Source of the DNA: an uncultured Aquimarina sp.
Lineage (GTDB): Bacteria; Bacteroidota; Bacteroidia; Flavobacteriales; Flavobacteriaceae
Direction of reading: 5' to 3'
Assembly: GCA_947502885.1 (NCBI GenBank)
Contig: CANNBP010000004.1
Coordinates: 186,001 to 250,000, forward strand
DNA length: 64,000 nucleotides
Shown piece by piece: positions 51,403-59,708 of the stretch (within the stretch, counting starts at the first letter, position 1; each line of letters starts with the position of its first letter). The position numbers and the translations under genes are program-made. Below the pieces are notes generated by a model. That model saw only the letters and a program-made list of their open reading frames with translations. It searched no databases and was not told the DNA's origin.

Positions 51403-52980
51403 ATGCAAGAATGCTTGATATATATTGCCAAATCTTCCGGGATTCTTACTATATTTTATAGTGTATATTTCTTTTTATTAAGAAAGGATACTTTTTTTAA
51501 TATCAACAGATATTTCCTATTTATAGGAATATTCGCTTCGCTAACACTTCCTCTTTTAGAATTTTCGAGAACAATTTTTATAGAAAGTCACAATTATCAA
51601 ATTTTACAAATTAACCCAATAAAAACAATTCCTACTCGGCCTTCAACCCCTATAATAAACTTGTGGTTAATTGGATTTATAATATATATAATTGGTGTTG
51701 TCTTTTTCCTTATTCGTTTTGGAATTGAGTTGTTATCCCTTAAAAACCTTCTTTTTAAAGAAAAACACATACTAAACCAAGGCATTTACTTCATAAATAC
51801 TTCTAAAGAAATTGCTCCTTTTTCATTTTTTAATATCATTGTATACAACCCTTCGTTGCATACAAAATCAGAATTAGAGATGATTTTAAAACATGAAAAA
51901 GTTCATGTAAAACAACATCATACTATTGACGTAATAACCATACACCTCTTTTCTATATTTCAATGGGTAAATCCATTAGTTTGGAAATATAAAAAAGTAC
52001 TTCAAGAAAATTTAGAATTTATCGCTGACCAAAAAGCAGTTCACAAAACATCATCAAAAAAAGATTATCAAATCGCTTTAGTTAAGACGTCATTAAACAA
52101 CTTTTCTAATGTAACAAATAATTTTTATCAATCATTAATCCAAAAACGAATCGTTATGCTAAACAAACAAGCATCAAAAAGCAGAAATTCCTGGAAAACT
52201 TTAGTTACTCTTCCTTTATTATCTATATTCTTATTGGGGTTTAACACCAAAGAAATTAAACAATTAAAAGAAGAACAGCATCCTGTAATTGTAACTTCCA
52301 ACAGTTTTCAAAAAGAATATGTTTCCACACCTAATACAACCAAAAGCACTATAAAAATCGCTATCGGTAAAGAATCTTCAGAAAAAGAATTAAAAAAAAT
52401 AAAAAGAATCTTTAAAGAAGAGTATAACGTCAGCGTTAAGTTTAGTGAAATCGAACGAAATGCTTCTGGCGAAATAGTAGGCATTAAAATTGATATCTCG
52501 TCAAAGGGTAGTAGTGCAAATTATTCAGTCAATGATAACGAACCTATAGGTTTAGTTGTTATATCATACAATAGTAAAAATGATAAAATTAATATTAACC
52601 AAGCTAACAATGACTTTAAATACATAAGCAAAAATGACAACGAAAACAAAATAATCGAAATACATCCTGCAAATAAAGATCATAAAATTATTTTCTCTAA
52701 TGAGAAAGAAGGAGAACAAGAAGTTATAATTCATTCTGAAGACGATAATATTTTCAAAATCAACACCAAAGACAACAAAACCTTTGCATACATTTCTGGC
52801 GATCCAAATAAAGAACCTCTCATCTATATCGATGGCAAAAAAGTCACCAAAAAAGAAATGGAAAAACTAAATTCGGATAAAATTAAGAGCGTAAATGTCT
52901 ATAAAGGAGAAAAAGCGATTAAAAAATATGGTAAAAAGGCAAAAAGAGGAGTCATTGAAATTATTACAAAAAAGGATTAA
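51403..52980 (+). CDS. BlaR1-like M56 metalloprotease sensor with TonB-plug-like C-terminus
   Basis: A 525-residue membrane protein. Four hydrophobic segments frame the M56 domain, with the zinc site HEKVH at residues 164-168 and the third-ligand region ENLEFIADQKAV near 202-213. A fourth helix (WKTLVTLPLLSIFLLGF) leads to a periplasmic tail of about 260 residues. The tail contains a repeat-like region STIKIAIGKESSEKELKKI and ends GDPNKEPLIYIDGKKV and YGKKAKRGVIEIITKK, resembling the plug segment of TonB-dependent receptors. No penicillin-binding domain is present, so it is not a beta-lactam sensor of the classic type. It begins 4 bases after the repressor gene. Confidence 0.88.
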   Translation: MQECLIYIAKSSGILTIFYSVYFFLLRKDTFFNINRYFLFIGIFASLTLPLLEFSRTIFIESHNYQILQINPIKTIPTRPSTPIINLWLIGFIIYIIGVVFFLIRFGIELLSLKNLLFKEKHILNQGIYFINTSKEIAPFSFFNIIVYNPSLHTKSELEMILKHEKVHVKQHHTIDVITIHLFSIFQWVNPLVWKYKKVLQENLEFIADQKAVHKTSSKKDYQIALVKTSLNNFSNVTNNFYQSLIQKRIVMLNKQASKSRNSWKTLVTLPLLSIFLLGFNTKEIKQLKEEQHPVIVTSNSFQKEYVSTPNTTKSTIKIAIGKESSEKELKKIKRIFKEEYNVSVKFSEIERNASGEIVGIKIDISSKGSSANYSVNDNEPIGLVVISYNSKNDKININQANNDFKYISKNDNENKIIEIHPANKDHKIIFSNEKEGEQEVIIHSEDDNIFKINTKDNKTFAYISGDPNKEPLIYIDGKKVTKKEMEKLNSDKIKSVNVYKGEKAIKKYGKKAKRGVIEIITKKD

Positions 52981-53015
52981 CTTTTAGGTTTATCATTTCT
53001 TATAGCATTATTACC

Positions 53016-53044
53016 AAAACTCATCTACAACAGGTGAGTTTTTT
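53016..53044 (+). terminator. terminator after the M56 gene
   Basis: AAAACTCATC pairs with GGTGAGTTTT (one G-T pair) across a 7-base loop, followed by T residues. Confidence 0.7.
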
Positions 53045-53058
53045 CGTATTTTTGTGAC

Positions 53059-53208
53059 ATGAAAAAACAATTCTTTGTAGCACTTGCCAAGCTAAATAAA
53101 ATAGTACTCCCTAGTTTTACTAAGAAACAATTAGACCTAAGTAAAGCTTCAAAAATACAGCTTCTTTTATTTGGATGGAAACTGTATGTTACCAAAAGAG
53201 CTCTTTAA
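53059..53208 (+). CDS. conserved-looking 49-residue protein
   Basis: An ORF of 50 codons runs from ATG to TAA, starting with the residues MKKQFFVALAKLNKIVLPSF and ending LLFGWKLYVTKRAL. The composition, with Leu, Lys and aromatic residues and no membrane-length hydrophobic run, is protein-like, and I believe similar short proteins ending in FGWKxYVTKxAL occur in other Flavobacteriaceae (memory, not checked). Its start lies 15 bases after the M56 terminator and it is closed by its own terminator 6 bases downstream. A TATTTTTG box at 53047-53054 would be just at the start codon, so a leaderless message is possible. The function is unknown. Confidence 0.65.
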   Translation: MKKQFFVALAKLNKIVLPSFTKKQLDLSKASKIQLLLFGWKLYVTKRAL

Positions 53209-53213
53209 CACAT

Positions 53214-53243
53214 AAAAAAAGCACCCGGTTTAGGGTGCTTTTT
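53214..53243. terminator. bidirectional terminator between the small ORF and the M57 protease
   Basis: AAAAAAAGCACCC and GGGTGCTTTTT form a stem with a 6-base loop, with A tract on one side and T tract on the other. It can end transcription from both convergent genes. Confidence 0.9.
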
Positions 53244-53268
53244 CACAGTTATTATGAAGTTTACTCTA

Positions 53269-54126
53269 CTAGTATAAATACTCTAATGCTACTTTATCAT
53301 ACTGTCCAAACTCACCATCACTTGATGATATGCATGAATTCATGATAGATGAAGGATCTTGGCTTGCACCTGGAGTTCCAGGAATACGAATAGCCCCATC
53401 AGGAAATTGACTTTCTCCAGATTGACCACAAGAGTTTCTTGTATTCCAATCTGTATGTCTTAACCCAAAACAGTGTCCTAATTCATGAGTCATTAATCCC
53501 TCTAAGATTTGATCATTATTAAAACGATTAGCACCACCGTTAATAATTACTCTTTTATAAGGCTCTCCTCCAGAAGGAAATCCAGCTCTACCTCGAACTC
53601 CGTCTTGAGGAATAACAGAACCACTTGTTTGTGTATACACCACAATGTCACTTGAGTTAAAATTAGTCGTAAACACAACACTAATGTTAAAATCAACGTT
53701 AAGTGCTCGATAGTTATTCACAGCATAACGTAATGCCGTTTGTGCCACAGCACTTAACCCAAAACTGTTATTACCATTATAACCAACAACTCTAATTGTT
53801 CTTGGTGTACTCACTAGGTTTGTAGTATGGTATTGTTTTGATTGAACACCATCTCCGTTATCCATTTTCCATAACTGGTCTTCAGAGATAGCAATATCAT
53901 CTCCTACTACTAACATCGTTTTTTCTGTACCATCAATGTCTTCATAGGTTTGTCGTTCTACTTGACTAGGATTTAAACTTAAAGATTCTAATTTGTCTAA
54001 AATTTTTGTAGAAATCTCTTGAGAAGTATCCTCTTGCGGAGTGTCTAACTGTTCTTTCTCACACGAAGTGATTAAAGTCATACCTGCTACAGCAAGCAAA
54101 ACTAATTGCAATTTGTAATTTTTCAT
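53269..54126 (-). CDS. M57-type metzincin zinc metalloprotease lipoprotein
   Basis: A 285-residue lipoprotein: the signal peptide ends in TLITSC with Cys22 as lipidation site. The protease motif HELGHCFGLRH (residues 214-224) matches the metzincin HExxHxxGxxH and is followed by SSIMNSCISS with the Met-turn. The wording is that of the dual-action HEIGH peptidase family M57, common in Bacteroidota. A propeptide-like segment (KILDKLESLSLNPSQV) lies after the lipid anchor. It acts at the periplasm or surface. It is on the minus strand and ends at the shared terminator. Confidence 0.88.
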   Translation of the reverse strand: MKNYKLQLVLLAVAGMTLITSCEKEQLDTPQEDTSQEISTKILDKLESLSLNPSQVERQTYEDIDGTEKTMLVVGDDIAISEDQLWKMDNGDGVQSKQYHTTNLVSTPRTIRVVGYNGNNSFGLSAVAQTALRYAVNNYRALNVDFNISVVFTTNFNSSDIVVYTQTSGSVIPQDGVRGRAGFPSGGEPYKRVIINGGANRFNNDQILEGLMTHELGHCFGLRHTDWNTRNSCGQSGESQFPDGAIRIPGTPGASQDPSSIMNSCISSSDGEFGQYDKVALEYLY

Positions 54127-54590
54127 AAAATTGAGTTTGTGTTAAAAATTTAGCATTCGTTAAATGCTCTATTAAATCGCACGAATATAATATTAAATTA
54201 TCTAAAATTGATACTTTATAAACCGTAATTTTCTTACGAAAAACATAAATTTTTCCTAAAAAAAACACTTGTAACATATTACAACGAACAAATACGTATT
54301 TCACAGATATTTTTATTTTTTTCAAACTCACTTCCATAAAACACTAAAACACTCTTTTTTTATAAAATCACCCCTACTAATGTTAATTATTTACCAACAT
54401 AAACCCCTTAAAATTTGTCTATAATGTCATTTTTATAAACACATTTTTAATACTTTTTTCCTTTTATCTGAGTGATTACACCCCTATCACTTTTGACTTT
54501 GCAACATTATGAATCACTTTTCGTATTTATAGATAACAAAATTAATTTGTATTAACTCTTTACTATTTGATAAATCAAAATTCTAAACCG
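54127..54590. other. AT-rich divergent intergenic region
   Basis: No gene is supported. A 92-codon frame over part of it overlaps the protease start and has no protein character. No confident promoter matching TTG-N20-TAnnTTTG was found for either divergent gene. Confidence 0.35.
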
Positions 54591-55406
54591 ATGAAAAAAT
54601 GGATCACTTTAGGAACAAGCATACTAAGTATACTTTTTCTAACTGCTTTTACTACACATCCAAATAGCCATCAAACTATTACAAATACTCAATCTGATGA
54701 AATAACAGCAGTAATCAATAAAAATACAACAGAGAAAGAACTAGAAGATTTAAAAGCATTTTTTGCCGAAAATGATATTGAACTACTGATTAAAAAAGTA
54801 ACATTTAACGAGCAAGATGAGATTACTAGTTTAAGTCTTCTTTTAAAAAAGGGAGGAACAAAAAGTCAATACTCATCTTCATCTAATGTCCCTATTTCAG
54901 AAATAAAGTTAGGATATAGATCTGGAAGCTTATTTATTTCAAATTCTGACTCTTTTGATATAGCCTCTTTAAAAAACCTTTCTAACTTTAATCATTATAA
55001 AATTGATATGGATAGTCTTATGCAAAAACATAATTTTGCCTTCGATTTTAGCTTTGACAAAGATTCTTTATTCTCTTCTGATCATTTAGATATCCATAAA
55101 TTGAAGGATCAGATCATGAAGTCATTTACACTTAATGAAGATGAGAATGGCAATTTCATATTTAATGGTAGTCAAATACCACATTTTCAGCAGCATCAAA
55201 AATTACATAGATTTAATTTTGTGGACAACCCCGATATAGAGAAGTTGATTATTATAGACGGAAAAGAATCTGATTTTAAAACACTAGATGCTCTTGCCAA
55301 ATCTGATCAATTGTCCGATGTAGATTTTTTAAAATCAAAAACGGCAGTTAGTATTTATGGAGACAAAGCAAAAGATGGCGCTATCATTGCCATAACAAAA
55401 AAATAG
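54591..55406 (+). CDS. M56-sensor C-terminal-like exported protein lacking the protease domain
   Basis: The start used opens MKKWITLGTSILSILFLTAF, a signal peptide or membrane anchor; an upstream TTG is weaker. The 271-residue protein parallels the periplasmic tail of the M56 protein at 51403-52980: TAVINKNTTEKELEDLKAFF resembles KIAIGKESSEKELKKIKRIF, and the ends IIDGKESDFKTLD and IYGDKAKDGAIIAITKK match IYIDGKKVTKKEM and YGKKAKRGVIEIITKK. It has no HExxH. It may be a stand-alone partner or a decoy of the sensor. The middle is rich in Asp, Ser, His and Phe. Confidence 0.65.
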   Translation: MKKWITLGTSILSILFLTAFTTHPNSHQTITNTQSDEITAVINKNTTEKELEDLKAFFAENDIELLIKKVTFNEQDEITSLSLLLKKGGTKSQYSSSSNVPISEIKLGYRSGSLFISNSDSFDIASLKNLSNFNHYKIDMDSLMQKHNFAFDFSFDKDSLFSSDHLDIHKLKDQIMKSFTLNEDENGNFIFNGSQIPHFQQHQKLHRFNFVDNPDIEKLIIIDGKESDFKTLDALAKSDQLSDVDFLKSKTAVSIYGDKAKDGAIIAITKK

Positions 55407-55420
55407 TAAGTGGTAATCTA

Positions 55421-55456
55421 ATAGAGAAGCCTTCTGCTAACTGAAGGCTTCTCTAT
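55421..55456. terminator. bidirectional terminator between convergent genes
   Basis: ATAGAGAAGCCTTC and GAAGGCTTCTCTAT form a perfect 14-bp stem with an 8-base loop. The right arm reaches the stop codon of apt. T-rich flanks on both sides are short. Confidence 0.75.
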
Positions 55457-55968
55457 TAATACTTTAAAAGTGACACCAAAGGAGCCTGACACCTCTCTCT
55501 TCCTTTAAGAAATCCTAATTCTATTATAAAACTACATTGTACAATTATCCCTCCTAATTCTTCTACCAAACTGCAAACCGCATTGGCTGTACCACCTGTT
55601 GCTAGTACATCATCATGAATTAAAACATGCTCTCCAGGCTTAATTGCATCAATATGGATTTCTAAAGTATCTTCTCCATACTCTAATCCATAATTTTTTG
55701 ATTTTGTTTCGTATGGTAGTTTTCCTTTTTTTCGAACGGGTACAAACCCCGCATTTAACCGTTCGGCAATCATACTACCCAAAATAAACCCTCTTGCCTC
55801 TATCCCCACGACCTTGTCTATCTTAATCTCTTTAGGACTTAACTCGGCTAGTTGATTTGCACAACTTACTAATGCTTCGTGGTTTAGAAACAATGGTGTA
55901 ATATCTTTAAATGTAATCCCAGGTTTAGGAAAATCAGCAATATCTCTTATATAATTTTCTAGCTTCAT
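55456..55968 (-). CDS. apt: adenine phosphoribosyltransferase
   Basis: Salvages adenine to AMP with PRPP in the cytoplasm. The start used opens MKLENYIRDIADFPKPGITF, giving 170 residues, the usual length; a longer frame to 56010 would add 14 residues of no family similarity. FKDITPLF, VVGIEARGFILGSMIAERL, FVPVRKKGKLPYET and the PRPP-binding loop VLIHDDVLATGGTANAV are all present. The gene is just downstream in map order of tRNA-Arg, transcribed away from it. Confidence 0.95.
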   Translation of the reverse strand: MKLENYIRDIADFPKPGITFKDITPLFLNHEALVSCANQLAELSPKEIKIDKVVGIEARGFILGSMIAERLNAGFVPVRKKGKLPYETKSKNYGLEYGEDTLEIHIDAIKPGEHVLIHDDVLATGGTANAVCSLVEELGGIIVQCSFIIELGFLKGRERCQAPLVSLLKY

Positions 55969-56054
55969 ACTATATCTTTCTAAGGATTCAAATATAGTAT
56001 AGATTGACAAACTGACTTAATTCTTTTAATTAAAATTATTTTATACAAATAATC

Positions 56055-56085
56055 TTGGGCTATTTAATAAAAACGATTATATTTG
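56055..56085 (+). promoter_or_regulatory. promoter of tRNA-Arg
   Basis: TTG (56055-56057) and TATATTTG (56078-56085, matching TAnnTTTG) are 20 bases apart. The tRNA begins 13 bases after the -7 box, as expected for a stable RNA gene. Confidence 0.8.
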
Positions 56086-56097
56086 CACCCGCAAAAA

Positions 56098-56171
56098 GGC
56101 CTCGTAGCATAACTGAATAGTGCACTTGATTACGGCTCAAGAGGTTGCAGGTTTGAATCCTGCCGAGGTCA
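56098..56171 (+). tRNA. tRNA-Arg(ACG)
   Basis: A 74-base cloverleaf. Acceptor arms GGCCTCG and CGAGGTC pair with one G-U. The D stem is GCAT/GTGC, the anticodon stem CTTGA/TCAAG encloses loop TTACGGC with anticodon ACG, and the T stem is GCAGG/CCTGC with loop TTTGAAT. The discriminator base is A and CCA is not encoded. The 3' half is also read as the last codons of a convergent serine recombinase, the sign of a used integration site. Confidence 0.95.
56137..56171. other. probable attachment site (attL) of the integrated element
   Basis: The 3' part of tRNA-Arg is shared with the recombinase coding end: the recombinase stop codon (complement of 56137-56139) lies in the anticodon stem and its last 12 codons read the T arm and acceptor. 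Elements that target tRNA genes carry a copy of the 3' half, which keeps the tRNA intact. The crossover base cannot be set without the other junction. Confidence 0.6.
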
Positions 56172-57681
56172 CTGGACAGGACAAGTTCGAAATATTCGAA
56201 TTTTGTCCTGTTTTTATTTTGTGTAACATATTGGTTTTTAAGAATATATCCTCTAAGAAAATATTAAATCTAGGGGTTCGACACTCGTTGTTTTTGAAAA
56301 ATATCTTTTCAGAAAATATCGAACCCACTAGAATCTGTTTTCCTTCCCAGGCAGTGTCATTATATAGGGTTTTTAAGTTTTCGAAAAGCTTTAGAGCTTT
56401 TTTTATTTGCTTCATATATCCTACTCCATGATTTTTCAATTCTGTATAATCAAACTCTAAGTCGGCAATTTTTTTTTGATATTTAGCTTTCCCTTTTTCA
56501 AATGTAGTAATGTCTATTTTACCCTCGAATAAGTTATCTTCTGCTGTACTAATTATCTCTTTAAGATCTTTAATCTCTTTTTCAATTTTATTCATTTTTG
56601 TTGTTCTTACCCGCTTATTGTTGCCATATTTTTCACTAATAACATCATAATACAATTCGCTAACCCCACGATCAATAGTATATGATTCCAGAAGCTCTTC
56701 AAACATTTGATGAGCTTCATCTACCTTGAAACGTTCCCTGCACCCTAATCTACAATGATAATAATAGTATTTTCCTCCCCAACGCCCCGTTGAAGCGCTT
56801 CCTGTCAAGTTTTTTCCACATTTAGTGCATTTTATATGCCCTCGCAAGGGTAAATTTTCGTTTTTAGTTGCCCATTTCTTCTTTTTCTTTTTCCTACCTT
56901 CTAGAATTTCCTGAACGCGATTAAAAAGGTTGTCAGAAACTATTGCATCATGTAATCCCTCTACATAATACATGTCTTCATTCTTATAAGCAGGAACTTT
57001 TACTTTTCCATTATAAACAGGGTTTCTAATTAATATGTGAAATCTAGACTTGGATATTTTTAACCCTTTTTTATACATCATTCTTCGAACTTCATCGGCG
57101 GGTAGCCCTCTAGTCATAAGTATAAAAGATTCTTTTATTAATTCAGCTTTGTCTGATTGTATTAATGAAGCTTTCCCCTCTAACGTTCGTTGATTCTTAT
57201 AACCTATAGGGGCTGTAGATGTCCAGCACCCTTCTTTATTAGCTCTTCTGGAACCTTCTGTTGTGCGGATAGATATTTTGTCATTCTCAACTTCTGGAAC
57301 CGCTAGATAAATGGCTAACATGATTTTATTATCCGGCAACTCTAAATCTAAAGGTTGTTCAATAGAGTTTACTTTGATCCCCATTCGTCTTAGTGAATCT
57401 ATGACCTGATATGCTTCTCCCGTGTTACGAGAAAATCTATCCCATTTTGTAAACAATATTTCATCAACAATTTTCCGATTAGCTTTACAATAAAGCATTA
57501 ATTTCTTCCATTCAGGACGATCAAAAGTTTTTGCTGAGTAATCATCTTGAAAATGTCTCAAGATATTATGATTTTTTAGATTGCAAAAACGATCTAAAAC
57601 TTCCTTTTGATAAGGTAAGCTAAACCCATGATCAGCTTGGTCGTCAGTGGAAACTCTAGTGTAAAGAATTGTGTTTTTCAT
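56137..57681 (-). CDS. large serine recombinase (integrase)
   Basis: A 514-residue site-specific recombinase. The resolvase domain starts ILYTRVSTDDQADHGFSL with nucleophile Ser11, and has the arginine segment FTKWDRFSRNTGEAYQ. The recombinase domain follows (GWTSTAPIGYKN-type segment, MYKKGLKISKSRFHILIRNP), then a zinc ribbon, HIKCTKCGKNLTG and YYYYHCRLGCRE, and a coiled coil (EIKDLKEIISTAED). It catalyses integration and excision through a Ser-DNA intermediate. The last residues are translated from the tRNA-Arg 3' half. It is preceded by a 47-codon gene 3 bases upstream. Confidence 0.93.
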   Translation of the reverse strand: MKNTILYTRVSTDDQADHGFSLPYQKEVLDRFCNLKNHNILRHFQDDYSAKTFDRPEWKKLMLYCKANRKIVDEILFTKWDRFSRNTGEAYQVIDSLRRMGIKVNSIEQPLDLELPDNKIMLAIYLAVPEVENDKISIRTTEGSRRANKEGCWTSTAPIGYKNQRTLEGKASLIQSDKAELIKESFILMTRGLPADEVRRMMYKKGLKISKSRFHILIRNPVYNGKVKVPAYKNEDMYYVEGLHDAIVSDNLFNRVQEILEGRKKKKKKWATKNENLPLRGHIKCTKCGKNLTGSASTGRWGGKYYYYHCRLGCRERFKVDEAHQMFEELLESYTIDRGVSELYYDVISEKYGNNKRVRTTKMNKIEKEIKDLKEIISTAEDNLFEGKIDITTFEKGKAKYQKKIADLEFDYTELKNHGVGYMKQIKKALKLFENLKTLYNDTAWEGKQILVGSIFSEKIFFKNNECRTPRFNIFLEDIFLKTNMLHKIKTGQNSNISNLSCPVTSAGFKPATS

Positions 57682-57684
57682 TTT

Positions 57685-57828
57685 TTACTTTTTTTTATTT
57701 GATACTGAATGATTTACCTGAATATCCGCGAGCAAGTAGAGCTTTTCTCGAATTGAAATGATTTGTTCATCAGTATACTTCTTACCATATTTTTCTAATT
57801 TCTTTCTACAGTGTTCTATTGATAACAT
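57685..57828 (-). CDS. 47-residue protein upstream of the serine recombinase
   Basis: The ORF starts MLSIEHCRKKLEKYGKKYTD and continues through EQIISIREKLYLLADIQ to its stop 3 bases before the recombinase start. The helical, charged sequence with the KYTDEQIISIREKLYLLA segment looks like short proteins found next to recombinases in Bacteroidota elements (memory, not checked). Coupling to the recombinase suggests a role in recombination or its regulation. It is short, so the call rests on context and composition. Confidence 0.6.
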   Translation of the reverse strand: MLSIEHCRKKLEKYGKKYTDEQIISIREKLYLLADIQVNHSVSNKKK

Positions 57829-57910
57829 TTTAAATACAATTCATGCTATTCTACTGTATCGGTAGTCATAACACGGGTGTGTATTAAATCGGCTTTTATT
57901 GGCCGCGAAT

Positions 57911-58681
57911 TTATTTTGTAAGCTTTTTTCTAATTGTTCTGTTAATACAAACAACTTTTCCATTATGCTGCTTGATCTCCAGATTTTGATATGCCCCTTT
58001 TTTCAAGAGGTCCGTAATCTTTGATTCTTCTAAAATTTGCTCTGTACCCTCTAAGCGAATAATTTCTCCTTTTTCGTTTTCCTTGGTTATATTAATGTAT
58101 TTGAAGGTTTTATTTCTAATGATTTCAATAGCTTGTATTTCTTCCGTTGTTAATCCGTTATACTCACTAAAGTTAGGGGTTTTATATATATCAGTTAAAG
58201 TGTCTTTAATCTGTTTGTTTAACGAAATGGCAGTATGGTTTTCTATTTCACCAGACCTGAGCTTATCTACATAAACCAAATCATTTAGAATGTGTAATTC
58301 ATTGGTACTGGTTAAGATGATATATATAGCTACATTCATTTGAAGCACTTCCATTGTATAATACTCAATTGCTGGATATTCTTTACTATTAGAAGCTTTA
58401 ATAGGTGTAAATAAGCCAAGTTTTGCTCCTTTTATTTTTGAATGCTCTATACTCATTTCTCTTAGATCAGCAATGATACTAATCCAAACCAAATCTATAG
58501 GGCTAAAGAAATTTGGTTTTCCAGAAATAATATGTTCCCTGTGATCTATTAAGTGGTCTAGCTTTCTCCAATGAGTTAATGTCCTTCGACTTACACCTTT
58601 GATTCTTTTCATGCCGAAATGACGTTCATTCAATAAAAGACTAAAAGTGTCGTAATCAATTTTTTGTTGTTTTGATTCCAT
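57911..58681 (-). CDS. MerR-like HTH protein of the mobile element
   Basis: The start used opens MESKQQKIDYDTFSLLLNER, giving 256 residues. Residues 20-70 have a helix-turn-helix of MerR-like wording (GVSRRTLTHWRKLDHLIDHR, FFSPIDLVWISIIADLREM). The rest, EYYTMEVLQMNVAIYIILTS and LTTEEIQAIEIIRNK, is not a known effector domain. It may regulate the recombinase gene downstream. A terminator at 58715 separates it from the repressor-like gene upstream. Confidence 0.6.
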   Translation of the reverse strand: MESKQQKIDYDTFSLLLNERHFGMKRIKGVSRRTLTHWRKLDHLIDHREHIISGKPNFFSPIDLVWISIIADLREMSIEHSKIKGAKLGLFTPIKASNSKEYPAIEYYTMEVLQMNVAIYIILTSTNELHILNDLVYVDKLRSGEIENHTAISLNKQIKDTLTDIYKTPNFSEYNGLTTEEIQAIEIIRNKTFKYINITKENEKGEIIRLEGTEQILEESKITDLLKKGAYQNLEIKQHNGKVVCINRTIRKKLTK

Positions 58682-58714
58682 GTATAATGATTTGATTGAT
58701 GCTGCTAATATAAT

Positions 58715-58748
58715 AAAAAAAGTGTTACAAAATAGTAACACTTTTTTT
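58715..58748 (-). terminator. terminator of the repressor-like gene
   Basis: AAAAAAAGTGTTAC and GTAACACTTTTTTT form a perfect 14-bp stem with a 6-base loop, 55 bases after the stop of the gene at 58804 and immediately before the MerR-like gene. Confidence 0.85.
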
Positions 58749-58803
58749 ATTAATTTTGATTCAGCCTTTGAGCTTAGATCAAATAAGATTAATAATCAGT
58801 TTT

Positions 58804-59352
58804 TTAAAGCATTTCATTCTGATCTAACATTTCCTCTAACCGATCATTGTATTGCGTTAGCATTTCAATTTGTTTGTTTTTAGCAGCGATCAAATCATCT
58901 TTACTCTTGTTCATTTCTTGAGTATTCTTGTACAGATTCTTGTACACTTCTACTTTCTCTTTATTATATAAATCCTTAAGATCATCAGTATTCTCCACCT
59001 TTTTTTCAATATTATCAGCAGTATCAGTTGGTGTACCTCCATCAACTTTAGAAAAGAAATTGTCTGGATTGTTTTGATCAAATGAAAAAGTAAAGGTTAA
59101 ATCCTCATAGTAGAAATATTCGTAAGGGATTTTAAAATGATCAGCAAAGGTTAATAATTGGTAATGATTTAAGTTGGTTTCATCTTTTCTGACTTTGCCC
59201 ACTACACTAGGATTACTTGGAGAAATTATCTTTCCAATCCCACCATCCGATAAATTTTTCTGTATTGGATGTTCTCTGTAAGCAGTTTTGAGTACATCAA
59301 CGGCTTGAATGAATTTCTTATTAATTGTTTTAAAAACTGGATGTGGCTTCAT
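58804..59352 (-). CDS. XRE-like repressor with C-terminal coiled coil
   Basis: A 182-residue protein. The N-terminal 85 residues read like an XRE/Cro-type module (LSDGGIGKIISPSNPSVVGK, NLNHYQLLTFADHFKIPYEY). After a Asp/Thr-rich linker the end is a long coiled coil (NKSKDDLIAAKNKQIEMLTQ, YNDRLEEMLDQNEML), suited to oligomerisation. It lies divergently from an HTH gene across the operator array at 59380-59590, the position of an element immunity repressor. No cleavage (LexA-like Ser/Lys) domain is present. Confidence 0.65.
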   Translation of the reverse strand: MKPHPVFKTINKKFIQAVDVLKTAYREHPIQKNLSDGGIGKIISPSNPSVVGKVRKDETNLNHYQLLTFADHFKIPYEYFYYEDLTFTFSFDQNNPDNFFSKVDGGTPTDTADNIEKKVENTDDLKDLYNKEKVEVYKNLYKNTQEMNKSKDDLIAAKNKQIEMLTQYNDRLEEMLDQNEML

Positions 59353-59379
59353 GACAATTCTCCTTAAAAATTAGTTTTT

Positions 59380-59590
59380 ATGTATTTTTTACATTTTTTA
59401 TTAAGCATTCAATCTGTTAACAATCAAATTATTATAAAATAATATGTAAAAAATACATTTATAACATCATACAATATGTAAAAAATACATATATTTGAAA
59501 TGTAAAAAGTACTACTTAATACTTTTGTAACAAAAAAATGGAAAAAAAAGTACATTTTTCTGTAATACAATGTCAAAAGTACATTTTTTT
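59380..59590. promoter_or_regulatory. array of ATGTAAAAAATACAT operators between divergent regulators
   Basis: Three exact copies of the near-palindrome ATGTAAAAAATACAT are present: 59380-59394 (reverse orientation), 59444-59458 and 59476-59490. Variants follow at 59500-59513 (ATGTAAAAAGTACT), near 59547-59559 (AAAGTACATTTTT) and 59576-59590. They fill the 355-base gap between the XRE-like and small HTH genes, as in a genetic switch of a phage or mobile element. Confidence 0.8.
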
Positions 59591-59708
59591 TCGATATCAC
59601 AAAAGAAACTGACTAAAAGTTTACACAAATGACACACAACTGGTACAGTTGATAAAAAGAGAAACTTTTAGTGAAATGTTCATCATCAATCATCATCAAA
59701 AACGAATT

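Noticed and set aside
51042..52980. Beta-lactamase regulation by BlaI/BlaR1
   Set aside because: The M56 protein has no penicillin-binding domain and no beta-lactamase gene is nearby.
54059..54337. 92-codon minus-strand frame
   Set aside because: It overlaps the start of the M57 protease in another frame and has no recognisable feature.
56120..56431. 103-codon plus-strand frame running through the tRNA
   Set aside because: It starts inside tRNA-Arg and is antisense to the recombinase end.
57864..57895. ACACGGGTGTGT near-palindrome as a possible recombinase site
   Set aside because: Isolated and imperfect, with no second copy near the tRNA junction.
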